Shown piece after piece: positions 1 to 9,330 of a stretch of 64,000 nt of DNA. A program made the translations under genes and the position numbers. Numbering within the stretch: the first letter of the stretch is position 1; the number at the start of each line of letters is the position of its first letter. Below the pieces are notes generated by a model, which saw nothing but the letters and a program-made list of their open reading frames with translations, made no database searches and was not told the DNA's origin. Origin of the DNA: Girardinichthys multiradiatus (taxonomy: Eukaryota > Chordata > Actinopteri > Cyprinodontiformes > Goodeidae); the NCBI RefSeq assembly GCF_021462225.1, contig NC_061798.1, positions 23,785,320 through 23,849,319 on the forward strand, in the 5' to 3' direction.

Positions 1-1307
1 AATAAATGTTTAGAAAAGTTATCTGCTGAGGATGGAATTGAGGATTAAAATAATACAAGATGAGACTGGGTTTGGAAAAATGAAGTGAATACTGTTGCAC
101 CAGAGAAAGGAATCCTAAGAAAAAAAACATTGGTTTTATTTCTGAGCATGAGCACTCATTCCTACGTCTCCTGAAATTCCCATTTAGAGAAAGTTGGGTC
201 TGACTTCTAAAATAAAACACAGAAAATAAACAAAAATAGATAGGCATCATTCCTGTTCTTGCACAATGCAATGTTCCTTTCATGCTTTCTACTTCTTCAT
301 CTCAAACCAAATCCCATTCACTACAGACGACTGAGAGCAGAGTGAAATAAAATGCATTTTCAGTAAAATATGAATTAATACTCCACTGTAAATATTTAAC
401 ACCACTTAAACTTATAGCTCCCTGCTGGGCTCAGCCCTTAACTGCCTGGAGATTGTCAGAATGGGGGGAGCCCAAATGAGGAAGAGGCACGAATTAAGGC
501 TTAATTCAATTAACTTAGAATGCTGGCTCTGTGGTGTCCAGGGAAATCAATTTGATTGAGTAAATACATCACTGTGAATGTCTTCATGTGCTGTGTTGTA
601 AATAGTGTGCAGTATACTGTAAATGTGCATGCACAGAGAGTGCTGTGCAAGGTAAAGAAAACAAAAAGCACTCCCAGGTGAGACAAACTGGGCTGTGATG
701 TGTGACTTCAAGATGAATGAGCTGCACAGCTTCCATCTTCACCTCCAATTGATTGATCATGATAATTGTAGAGGAAGTCCTTGGACTGCTTGGATTGTTT
801 TAATTACTGAGAAAGAGCATATGGAAATATGTGTTTTGGCCACTTAGTTTAAGGTTGTGCACACTAATTCTAGACCACCTACTTAATTTTCTTCTTTCAA
901 ACAGAATTGTTTGTTTTTCAGTTGAGATGTCCAGTATAAATGTCACATTTTATGGGAAAAAAGTTCAGAAAGGATTAATTATGGTCTCATTATTTTTACA
1001 TCAAGCACTTATTACTTTTAACACGGATTTTAACAGGGATGTGTTCACTTTAAAGACATTACAGACATATTTAGATTAATATACATATAGTCCAGTTCGA
1101 CTGTACAATTCTAATACAATACAGTCAAATTCAGTTGATCGCATTCATCCAGTTAGTCAAATTTTTCTAAGGAAGCTCAGCCTATTGCATTGAGTCTTAC
1201 TTATCTTCGATTTTGTAGATGTCAGCTTCCGCAGTGTCTGTGTGCAGGTTATGTGATATGCTGGGCCTTGCTGTGTTTTTTTGCTTTTTCCTTTTTTTTC
1301 CTTAGGG
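1..1307. other. AT-rich intergenic DNA, no gene seen
   Basis: No open frame here has recognisable protein motifs. The longest frames (82 and 80 residues) show low-complexity, non-conserved composition and no family signature. No tRNA, microsatellite or terminal repeat stands out. I see nothing beyond ordinary AT-rich non-coding DNA. Confidence 0.6.
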
Positions 1308-2079
1308 TGTGACAGGCAGGTGCTCCTGCACAGGTGTTCCTCATTCTGACAGCAATCAGCTGGGTTTTTAAGGAGTGGAGAACCAAGGGAAGGCGTCAAC
1401 CTGTTTTGTTCCCCTAGTGGTAAAAATGCTCGACCCCTGCTCTAATGCAGTTCGTTTTTTCCCAGGAAACTAATCGTTTCGTTGTTTTCCCCTGTTCTAC
1501 AGGTCTTGCCCAGTCGGGGTTCTCATGGAGTAACCTGCGCCTGCTTATCCCCGAGTCATGTCTTAAGGAGAGTGGAAACCCAGAAACGTGACGCTTTCAG
1601 ACTCATGGTACTTGCTCTCTACCTCCAAGCCCATCCTCTCAAGGAGAACCATCGGACCCAACTTAGAAGAATATTCACCTGCCTGTCCACCCTCCATCGT
1701 TCGCCTCAAGTTTCAGCAGAGTTTTTTTCCCCACGGAAAAAAAGACAGCTCTCTAACTGGAGATCACAGGAACTAGTCGGCTCACTACCTGCCAACCACA
1801 GACGCTGTGGGGAAGGACTTATTCCCCCTACCTCCTTACCCAGCCTTTCACTCAGTAAGTCCATCTAACAAATCACTAACAGCAAGATTTATTTCCCCTG
1901 AGTCTGGATCCGTCTAAATTAGTTTTTTGCCTGCCTAGATAACTCCAGTATTGACCCGCTTACCCAGTTCCTGGTTCCCGTTCATCCTCGCATCTACTGT
2001 TTGAAAATAAACTCTTTCAAAACTTTCTCTTTGCCTCTCGTGGTTGTGTGGTATCAGAATCTAAACCAGCATTATGACA
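1308..2079 (+). mobile_element. Probable solo LTR of a Ty3/Gypsy-type element
   Basis: The block starts TGTGACAGG and ends ATTATGACA. A polyadenylation signal (AATAAA, near 2007) lies about 70 bases before the end, as expected for the R region of an LTR. Its architecture and its last bases resemble the Gypsy LTR at 27873-28618. No gag or pol follows, so it would be a solo LTR. I could not find a matching 5-bp target duplication (TAGGG before, GAACA after), so the borders may be off by some bases. The 128-residue open frame inside it (1482-1868) has no known domain and is probably chance. Confidence 0.5.
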
Positions 2080-2473
2080 GAACATAGAAACAAAATAATG
2101 AAAACAAATCAATACAAACAGAAGTTAGTGGTTTGTATCATCCCAATTCATCACAGCAGGGAAAGGGATACAACACATGTCAAAATCTCAATGCAATAGA
2201 GAATTCCAAAATAACATGCTTGCCTTTCTTTATTCGGTTTACAAATATACCTATTTTTATTGTTTATGGCTTTCTTCTGAAGGAGTATGGCAAACAAAAT
2301 TTAGGACAGGTCCCCAGTCCATCATGGGACAACCAAAGTTAGACAAGCTGGCTCAAGATTTTACAGACGCCCTAATGAACTCACATAAGAGTTATGGCCG
2401 ATATACTTGATAATTTTCTTGCATAGGTGCAAGTAGCAAGCCCATTAACATGGTTGCTGTGCCCATATATACA
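2080..2473. other. Short unannotated spacer
   Basis: Two overlapping frames of 69 and 77 residues occur at 2133-2410. Neither has a motif I recognise. The stretch is bounded on the right by the TA target site of the Tc1 element. Confidence 0.5.
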
Positions 2474-2475
2474 TA

Positions 2476-4084
2476 CAGGTCCTTCTCAAAATATTAGCAT
2501 ATTGTGATAAAGTTCATTATTTTCCATAATGTCTTGAGGAAAATTTAACATTCATATATTTTAGATTCATTGCACACTAACTGAAATATTTCAGGTCTTT
2601 TATTGTCTTAATACGGATGATTGTGGCATACAGCTCATGAAAACCCAAAATTCCTATCTCACAAAATTAGCATTTTTCATCCGACCAATGAAAGAAAAGT
2701 GTTTTTAATACAAAAAACGTCAACCTTCAAATAATCATGTACAGTTATGCACTCAATACTTGGTCGGGAATCCTTTTGCAGAAATGACTGCTTCAATGCG
2801 GCGTGGCATGGAGGCAATCAGCCTGTGGCACTGGTGAGGTCTTATGGAGGCCCAGGATGCTTCGATAGCGGCCTTTAGCTCATCCAGAGTGTTGGGTCTT
2901 GAGTCTCTCAACGTTCTCTTCACAATATCCCACAGATTCTCTATGGGGTTCAGGTCAGGAGAGTTGGCAGGCCAATTGAGCACAGTGATACCATGGTCAG
3001 TAAACCATTTATCAGTGGTTTTGGCACTGTGAGCAGGTGCCAGGTCGTGCTGAAAAATGAAATCTTCATCTCCATAAAGCTTTTCAGCAGATGGAAGCAT
3101 GAAGTGGTCCAAAATCTTCTGATAGCTAGCTGCATTGACCCCGCCCTTGATAAAACACAGTGGACCAACACCAGCAGCTGACACGGCACCCCAGACCATC
3201 ACTGACTGTGGGTACTTGACACTGGACTTCTGGCATTTTGGCATTTCCTTCTCCCCAGTCTTCCTCCAGACTCTGGCACCTTGATTTCCGAATGACATGC
3301 AGAATTTGCTTTCATCCGAAAAAAGTACTTTGGACCACTGAGCAACAGTCCAGTGCTGCTTCTCTGTAGCCCAGGTCAGGCGCTTCTGCCACTGTTTCTG
3401 GTTCAAAAGTGGCTTGACCTGGGGAATGCGGCACATGTAGCCCATTTCCTGCACACGCCTGTGCATGGTGGCTCTGGATGTTTCTACTCCAGACTCAGTC
3501 CACTGCTTCCGCAGGTCCCCAAGGTCTGGAATCGGCCCTTCTCCACAATCTTCCTCAGGGTCCGGTCACCTCTTCTCGTTGTGCAGTGTTTTCTGCCACA
3601 CTTTGTCCTTCCCACAGACTTCCCACTGAGGTGCCTTGATACAGCACTCTGGGAACAGCCTATTCGTTCAAAAATTTCTTTCTGTGTCTTACCCTCTTGC
3701 TTGAGGGTGTCAATAGTGGCCTTCTGGACAGCAGTCAGGTCGGCTGTCTTACCCATGATTGGGGTTTTGAGTGATGAACCAGGCTGGGAGTTTTAAAGGC
3801 CTCAGGAATCTTTTGCAGGTCTTTAGAGTTAACTCGTTGATTCAGATGATTAGGTTCATAGCTCGTTTAGAGACCCTTTTAATGATATGCTAATTTTGTG
3901 AGATAGGAATTTTGGGTTTTCATGAGCTGTATGCCAAAATCATCCGTATTAAGACAATAAAAGACCTGAAATATTTCAGTTAGTGTGCAATGAATCTGAA
4001 ATATATGAATGTTAAATTTTCATCATGACATTATGGAAAATAATGAACTTTATCACAATATGTTAATATTTTGAGAAGGACCTG
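2476..4084 (-). mobile_element. Complete Tc1/mariner element (copy A), 1609 bp
   Basis: The element begins CAGGTCCTTCTCAAAATATT and ends with the inverted form, AATATTTTGAGAAGGACCTG. It is flanked by the TA duplication typical of Tc1/mariner insertion (2474-2475 and 4085-4086). The inverted repeats are long, roughly 200 bases each, and enclose a transposase gene on the minus strand. A second, almost identical copy lies at 56887-58492 in the opposite orientation. The long TIRs would allow the single strand to fold back. The transposase is frameshifted, so this copy is non-autonomous as read. Confidence 0.95.
2753..3756 (-). pseudogene. Tc1-type DD34E transposase, frameshifted (copy A)
   Basis: This encodes a transposase that would bind the element's inverted repeats and catalyse cut-and-paste transposition. 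The gene is split over two frames. The first piece (3484-3756, 90 residues, starting MGKTADLTAVQK) holds the N-terminal paired-like helix-turn-helix, with the recognition region around QSAVSRHLSGKS. The second piece (2753-3466, 237 residues) holds the catalytic domain: FSDES (Asp51 of that piece), QHDLAPAHS (Asp141) and PDLNPIENLW (Glu176). There are 34 residues between the second Asp and the Glu, so this is a DD34E family. The frame break lies just before 3484, in a run of four G where one more G would keep the frame. Apart from this break all catalytic residues are present. The same break occurs in the copy at 57215-58215. Confidence 0.93.
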
Positions 4085-4086
4085 TA

Positions 4087-4614
4087 TATTATTGCCAAGA
4101 ATAAAGCCAGCAATTATCACTTTTATCTTTCGTCAGATTTGATAACAAGCAGTTAACAATGCAGCATTAATAGCAATAAGAGATGTAAAGGAATCCTTGG
4201 ATGATCAAGTTTGTACAGAAGCTTATTGTGACCTCCAACTAATTAGACCAAGGATTGTTAATACTGACAAAATGGTTGAAGTTATTGCAGACTGTAAGAA
4301 CTCATTCTTCATAGTACATTTATATACACAAGTAAAAACGTTAGGGATTTTGGATGAAATTTCAGGACAAACCTAAAATGCACTATAATCTTTAAAGGTG
4401 AACTTAACGTGACCTTCTCCAAAAAATTGAATGCACATGTCCAACCGTTCAGTGTTTCAGTATTTTTTGCACAACTTCCTGTTCTGTAACAAAAAGCTCA
4501 ATAGTAAAATTCACAAAAAGTCTTCGATCCATGATTTGACTAATACATTTCCTGGATCAATCAGATTTGGTGAAATAAACAGTCCTCCTCATCATGCTGT
4601 TCACATTCTGACAT
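4087..4614 (+). other. Spacer and probable 5' flank of a decayed Tc1
   Basis: No gene is visible. The right half (from about 4370) leads directly into the transposase remnant that follows and probably includes its untranslated leader and inverted-repeat remains. The 62-residue frame at 4431-4619 has no motif. Confidence 0.4.
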
Positions 4615-5395
4615 CATGAGACCAGGAGGACACCTAACAAATGATCAACAGTATATCATCATTGCAAGGCTTCAGACTTCTCAGCCACAGTGGCCACTGA
4701 GCTCAGAGTGTTGTCAACAGGTAGCAACAGAGATACAGAAAGACTTGAAGAGTCACAGAAAGCCATAAAAGAGGACATCCTTTGGCCACATCCCACACTG
4801 ATGACCGCTTTGCGAACAGTGCCCTGCAGAACCAAATAATGAATACCACACAACTCCAGGCACATTTAAGGGAGGTGAGAGGCACCCATGTGTCACATCC
4901 AACCATTCAAAGACATTTATATCAGCGTGGTGTGCATGCTAGACGACCTGCAATGGTGCCTGATCACACCTCCAGGCATAGGCATCGTTGTCTTGCATGG
5001 GTCAGGGAGCATTTACACTGAATGAGGGACCAGTGGGCCTTAGTGCTGTTATCTCATGAAAGTTGATTTATGATGATTAGAAATGATGGCTGCCAATGAT
5101 GTTGGAGACATGAAGAAGAGTGCCATGCATTAGCCAATGTTGTCACCAGATGAGCCTTTAGTGGTATCTTCGTGGACGACAAGCCTCTAGCTCGCGAAGG
5201 TCGCATCATTAGGGAACGGTTGAGGGTACCTCGAATGTAGTGGCCTGCACTTTCTCTAGACCTGAATTCCATAGAAAACATATGGGATCTGCTTTGTCGC
5301 TGTCTAGAGGCTACTAACTCTGTATCCCTGAAACTCAATGACTTAAGGGCCAGCCTTCAAAAAGACTAGGATGCCATGCCTCAGCAAACAAAGGT
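4615..5395 (+). pseudogene. Decayed Tc1/mariner transposase
   Basis: The remnant reads in broken frames. An N-terminal stretch from the ATG at 4615 is followed by a frame with ATQLQ-like helix-turn-helix features (TTQLQAHLREVRGTH, then ARRPAMVPDHTSRHRHR) at 4782-5021. Further on come a catalytic-Asp region (LLSHES, near 5045-5065, where the usual DES motif is damaged) and a C-terminal LDLNSIENIWDLL segment at 5250-5300, which is the NPIE-type third catalytic motif with Pro changed to Ser. Several stops and frameshifts make it non-functional. It belongs to a Tc1-like family different from copies A and B. Its 3' tail appears to be split by the piggyBac element that starts at 5451. Confidence 0.8.
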
Positions 5396-5450
5396 CTGTT
5401 GATATTTGTTGTTGTGGTGTACCCACCACTGTGGTCGGCTTTTGTTTTAA

Positions 5451-6830
5451 CACTAGAACTCCCAGAGCCGTCAATTTGACGGTTTTGAAAGTTTGACATG
5501 CCATAACTCTGGTTTATTAAAACTGTTATCTTCCTGGCGTCCTGACTTTTTCTAAACTTGTGTCTTTTGTATTCCTATGTCTCTTTTTTTTTTAAATAAC
5601 AAAGCAAATAAAATATCTAATTATTTCTACCTCTAACTACCACAGCCGCTATTTTGACGGCCCTATTATTTACGTTGATATATTTTTCCCGCCGCTGAGC
5701 ATACGGGCGAGCGTTGCTTAGCAACCGCCACTCTAGAATGCAGTCAGATTGTTGGCATCCTACAAATGGCTTCTAGAAGTATATTTTCTGCTCAAGAGAC
5801 ATTGGAAATGCTTCAAAAATTGCATGATTGTGATTCTGGGGTTGAGAGGGATTCTGACAGCTCTTGGTCAGCATTCAGTTCCAGTGACAGCGGATCAGAG
5901 AGTGAGCCTCACCTGGCTAAAAAACACGAGTCGTCCCATTAGCAGGAGGTTGTGACACATTATTTCAAGGTAATAAAAAACTAACCTATGTAACAATTTT
6001 ATCATTTTAGGCTATAGTTTACAGATTGGTAAACTAATAATATATAAAATATAGAAACAGTGCCACAATCAGCGCAGGTTCAGAGACAGGGAGACAAGCC
6101 TGGTGCCCAGCTATAAACCCAACAATCCAGCTCACTGGCAGGAGAGAAATTACAAATCAATGTACTGATAATGAACAAAGAAATAAACAATAAGTTAGGT
6201 CATAGATATAGTAGCCCAGTAACAACAATCTATTCTGCGCTTTACAGTGTTTTCATCGCAAGACGGGCGCACACCTTGGAAGAAGGAGGAAATAGGAAAG
6301 GATGGTACGGTGTGGACAGTGTTAGGGGAGGAAGAAAGTAGAGGGAGGCGCCAGAGCCAGAACGTGTTGACAGAGCGCCAGATCCAAGATGCCCAGACCG
6401 CGTTCCTCTGCTTGGTGGATGCCAAAATGCTTATCCACGTTCAGGGCTGCAGTGTAGCTGAGGCCCGAAGAGTTTTAGGAGATGATTCCTCCTTGGACAT
6501 GGTGTGGATGAGCTGAAGGCATTGTTAGCGCTAGTTTATGCCCGCGAAGTGAAAGGGGGGCGTAACATAGAGCTGTCCAGCTTTTGGTCAGATTAGTAAA
6601 GCTTTTTTTTTAAATGTACCCGCTACTCTGTATTATTTTTTCAGTACTATATATAAATAACAATAAAACATAATAGGTTTTGATCAAATACTATTGTTAA
6701 TTCTTTTCAAAAACAACATTTTATAACGTTAATGCGAAGACGTCATCACCGCCCTCGCATCCAGAATGCTCGCTGTCAAATTGACGTGCTTGGGAGTTCT
6801 AGTAGTGTTACAATTCTGGGAGTCCTAGTG
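5451..6830 (+). mobile_element. Internally deleted piggyBac element, 1380 bp
   Basis: The element is flanked by TTAA on both sides (5447-5450 and 6831-6834), the signature target of piggyBac transposases. The left end starts CACTAGAACTCCCAGAGCC and the right end finishes GGGAGTCCTAGTG, an imperfect inverted pair. A subterminal motif GTCAATTTGAC occurs near both ends. Inside are two recognisable piggyBac transposase pieces, but the catalytic core is missing, so the element is non-autonomous. Both flanks look like one Tc1 3' tail, suggesting it jumped into that element. Confidence 0.85.
5766..6595 (+). pseudogene. piggyBac transposase remnant (PGBD-type N-terminal region)
   Basis: An ATG at 5766 opens a 58-codon frame to a stop at 5940-5942. 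It is rich in Ser, Asp and Glu (SAFSSSDSGSESEPH), the acidic N-terminal segment typical of piggyBac-derived transposases. An apparently non-coding stretch follows, perhaps a former intron. A second piece at about 6247-6595 reads like the region just upstream of the catalytic core: SQNVLTERQ, FLCLVDAKMLIHVQ, then after a small frameshift VDELKALLALVYAREV and a final SFWSD. The catalytic Asp region and the C-terminal cysteine-rich domain are absent. A 1.4-kb element cannot hold the usual roughly 600-residue protein. Family assignment is from motif recognition. The intron is an inference. Confidence 0.75.
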
Positions 6831-6897
6831 TTAATGAAATGTTTGAGATGAGGAAATCCCCATATCATGCTTCTTCTTAAATGCCCTACTTTCATAA

Positions 6898-7230
6898 TAT
6901 ACACTGCCAAAAAAGGTTTTAGATAAACTTTCTCACTTAATTTCTCTCTTTATTTTCATGACTAAACAAAAAGTGTGAAATAGCTCTAAACATTTTTATA
7001 TTTTATTGCTTGAAAATACCCACCCTTTGCTTGGATTACTGCTTTGCTATTTTGGCATTCTCTCCATGAGCTTCATGAGGTGGTCACCTGAAATAGTTTT
7101 CCAAAGAGTGTTGAAAGAACTTCCCAAAGGTTCATTGAGAGATGGCCAAAGGTTAATATTTCAGTCATCACAGCAAAGGGTGGTTATGGAGTCTAAACTA
7201 TAAAACATAATTAAAGTCATCATTATCATG
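6898..7230 (-). mobile_element. Fold-back remnant of a DD38E-like Tc1 relative
   Basis: The minus strand at about 7020-7165 resembles the C-terminal transposase coding of the intact element at 33.25-34.86 kb (a WKTISGDHLMKL-like reading). Directly after it, 7170-7215 resembles the plus-oriented copy of the gene's last codons. The body of the transposase is gone. What remains is essentially the two long inverted repeats, which in this family include the end of the gene. Sequence identity is modest, so this is an old deletion derivative. Borders are approximate. Confidence 0.6.
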
Positions 7231-7289
7231 AAGACCTGTGAATAATTTTACAGTAGGTTTAGGTTAAAACAATATCCAAAGCTTCAAAC

Positions 7290-7505
7290 TTCTTCCACTG
7301 CATTGTTGTATCAATCATCTGAAAATGGAAAAACTATGGCACATATGCAAATCTGCAAGGACATGGCCCATTCACCAAAAATGAGAGGCAGGGCAATGAG
7401 GTCATTAATTAGAAAAACAAGCAAGAGGGCAAAGGAGATTCTGGAGGAGCTGCAGAGATCCACAGCCCAGATAATCCATTTAAAGGATGACTGTGTTGTG
7501 ACTAT
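7290..7505 (+). pseudogene. N-terminal fragment of another Tc1-like transposase
   Basis: The frame at 7303-7566 contains KMRGRAMRSLIRKTSKRA followed by ILEELQRSTAQ. In fish Tc1-like transposases this segment links the two helix-turn-helix motifs: a damaged GRP-type box, then the second helix-turn-helix. No catalytic domain follows. After about 7500 the sequence turns into AT-rich DNA. It is a truncated relic of a family distinct from the others in this window. Confidence 0.7.
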
Positions 7506-7569
7506 GAATCTGAAAATATTATTTAATATTACTATTTTAATATTTTATCAAATAATATTTCAGTGAATA

Positions 7570-9330
7570 CCAGCCCAGTAAGGCGATGGTATTAGGACAA
7601 AATAGAAAAGGGTGAGCCAAGCTCTGACATTATTGAACAGCAAAACTCTGCACACACATGGAATGAATTCACACAATTTCTTCTAATACAATAATTTATT
7701 AACAAAAATGAGTCAACTCAAAGTCAAATATATTTCAATCAAACTCTTTACTATGCTAAAACAATCCAACTAAACTACTAAGCAGAATTAAAGAATAACG
7801 AAGACTAATGGGCTATGTACAATATAAACAAGTTGATTAAAGATGGTTAAAACCATGACCAAAAGAGTGATGCAACATTACCATGCAATGTGTATGTTTG
7901 AGAACCAAGGATTATCTTGAAGAATCTGGAAGTGAAGTTAAGTTAGTCTTCGAACTAATTTAGGCAATAATCAGCATACCATTAGACAAGCATTCACAAT
8001 GCAAGATCAGATAAAATATTATTTTAATAAAATAATGTTTTAAAGAATGATCTGCTGAATAAAACCAACCTTCTGGATGACTAATTCTCAATGGCGTCTC
8101 ATTAGCTGCCTTTGTTCATTAAAATAAATATTATTAAGGAAATGGTAAAATATTCAAGGAAATATTTTGGAAAAGAGCCAAATCTTTCAGGAGAAATGGG
8201 GCTTAATGGTGTTTACTTAGTTATCAAGTTTAGTAAAATAATGTTTAGGGAACTATTATTTACTGGATTGAAAACTAACAACCTTTCTGGGTAAATATTC
8301 TTTAGCAGCAAGCACGTGTTCTTAGCTGTTAGCAATTAAAGCTAACAAAAGAAGCTGATAGCTTAGCTTATTATCAATCTTCTGTGTTTAAAATTACCCT
8401 TTAAATAAAGTTTGTCTTAACTTTAAAAACACACAAACACAGAACACAAAACTGAGCACGTGGTGAGCAGATAGTCTGCTAGCACCAAGATAGCTGAGTT
8501 CAACACAAACAAAACCAAACTTCATGGAATGAGAAATGTTCAGATCATTTCATCCTAACTCTTTCTCTGCCCAAACCTAACCTCATGAACTGTGTTGAGG
8601 AAACGTGGTCCGGGGCGATGAATTTTAAAGAAACATCCACTTTGTACGAAGGTTAGCATCAGCTAACCTCCGAAGCTGTTGGGGGGCGGACCAAACTGCA
8701 CGTTACCGTAACCACAGCGATGCGGCTCCTGTTGTCCTTCTTTCAGATCGGGAAATTGCTCCACTCGGCGTTGTGCTGGGAACTCTCTATAACACAGCTT
8801 GATTCTGTAAGCCTCAGAGAGAAAAGTCAAGCCAGGCTTGTACCTTAAGTATCCAGTTATGAATGAATCTACCGGATACACGAACAGTGATTAATTTGTA
8901 CTTAACTCAGTGCATATAATCTATGATCGTATGACACTCAGATCCAGTTGAAGAGTTATGTCTGTTTGCCGGCAAAGAGACATTAGCACGCTGTCTCTCC
9001 GGCCAGCCTCGCAGCAAAGTCCGGATGGAACAGGCAGGATGTAGCAAGAGCGGTGTTTTTATTTGGACAGTGACGTCACAGGAAGTCCGCAGTCACCCCG
9101 TTTCCTGGCTGTGCCGGAAGTAGATTAATGCAATTTATTTTGAAAGTTCCAGAAAAGTTTGTACCGCATCTTTCATGTAGTAACCATGGCTGTGGGTCCC
9201 TACAACTGTAAGTTCTGCATTTCAAAGACCGGACCTTTATTGAATTAGGGACAAGAAAAAATCTTTGTGAAGAAAGTAAACAAAGGAAATCCAATTTCTA
9301 CTTTGCTTGCAGTTTCCTTGCTGTGGACAC
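7570..9330 (-). other. Unresolved LTR-like or promoter-like region
   Basis: No gene is recognisable. The left part (7.57-8.57 kb) is AT-rich. The right part (8.57-9.12 kb) is richer in G, C and CpG and carries a full CRE site. On the minus strand a CRE followed by an AATAAA-like signal and then a primer-binding-like region would fit a retroelement LTR, but I could not define terminal TG...CA ends or a duplicated target. Minus-strand frames of 72 residues (8663-8881, 9076-9294) have no known motif. It could instead be a CpG-poor host promoter relic. Confidence 0.3.
9071..9078. promoter_or_regulatory. Palindromic CRE site TGACGTCA
   Basis: This is a perfect 8-bp cAMP-response element, the binding site of CREB/ATF factors. 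It sits between GGAAG/CTTCC (ETS-like) sequences at 9080-9120, an arrangement common in promoters and retroviral LTRs. The local sequence is unusually rich in CpG for this window. Whether any transcript starts here cannot be told from sequence. Confidence 0.4.

Noticed and set aside
1482..1868. A 128-residue frame considered as a possible gene.
   Set aside because: It lies wholly inside the probable solo LTR and shows no domain. A second frame overlaps it.
3353..3796. A 147-residue frame on the plus strand, mirrored at 57175-57618.
   Set aside because: It is the antisense shadow of the Tc1 transposase. It appears in both copies only because the DNA is duplicated.
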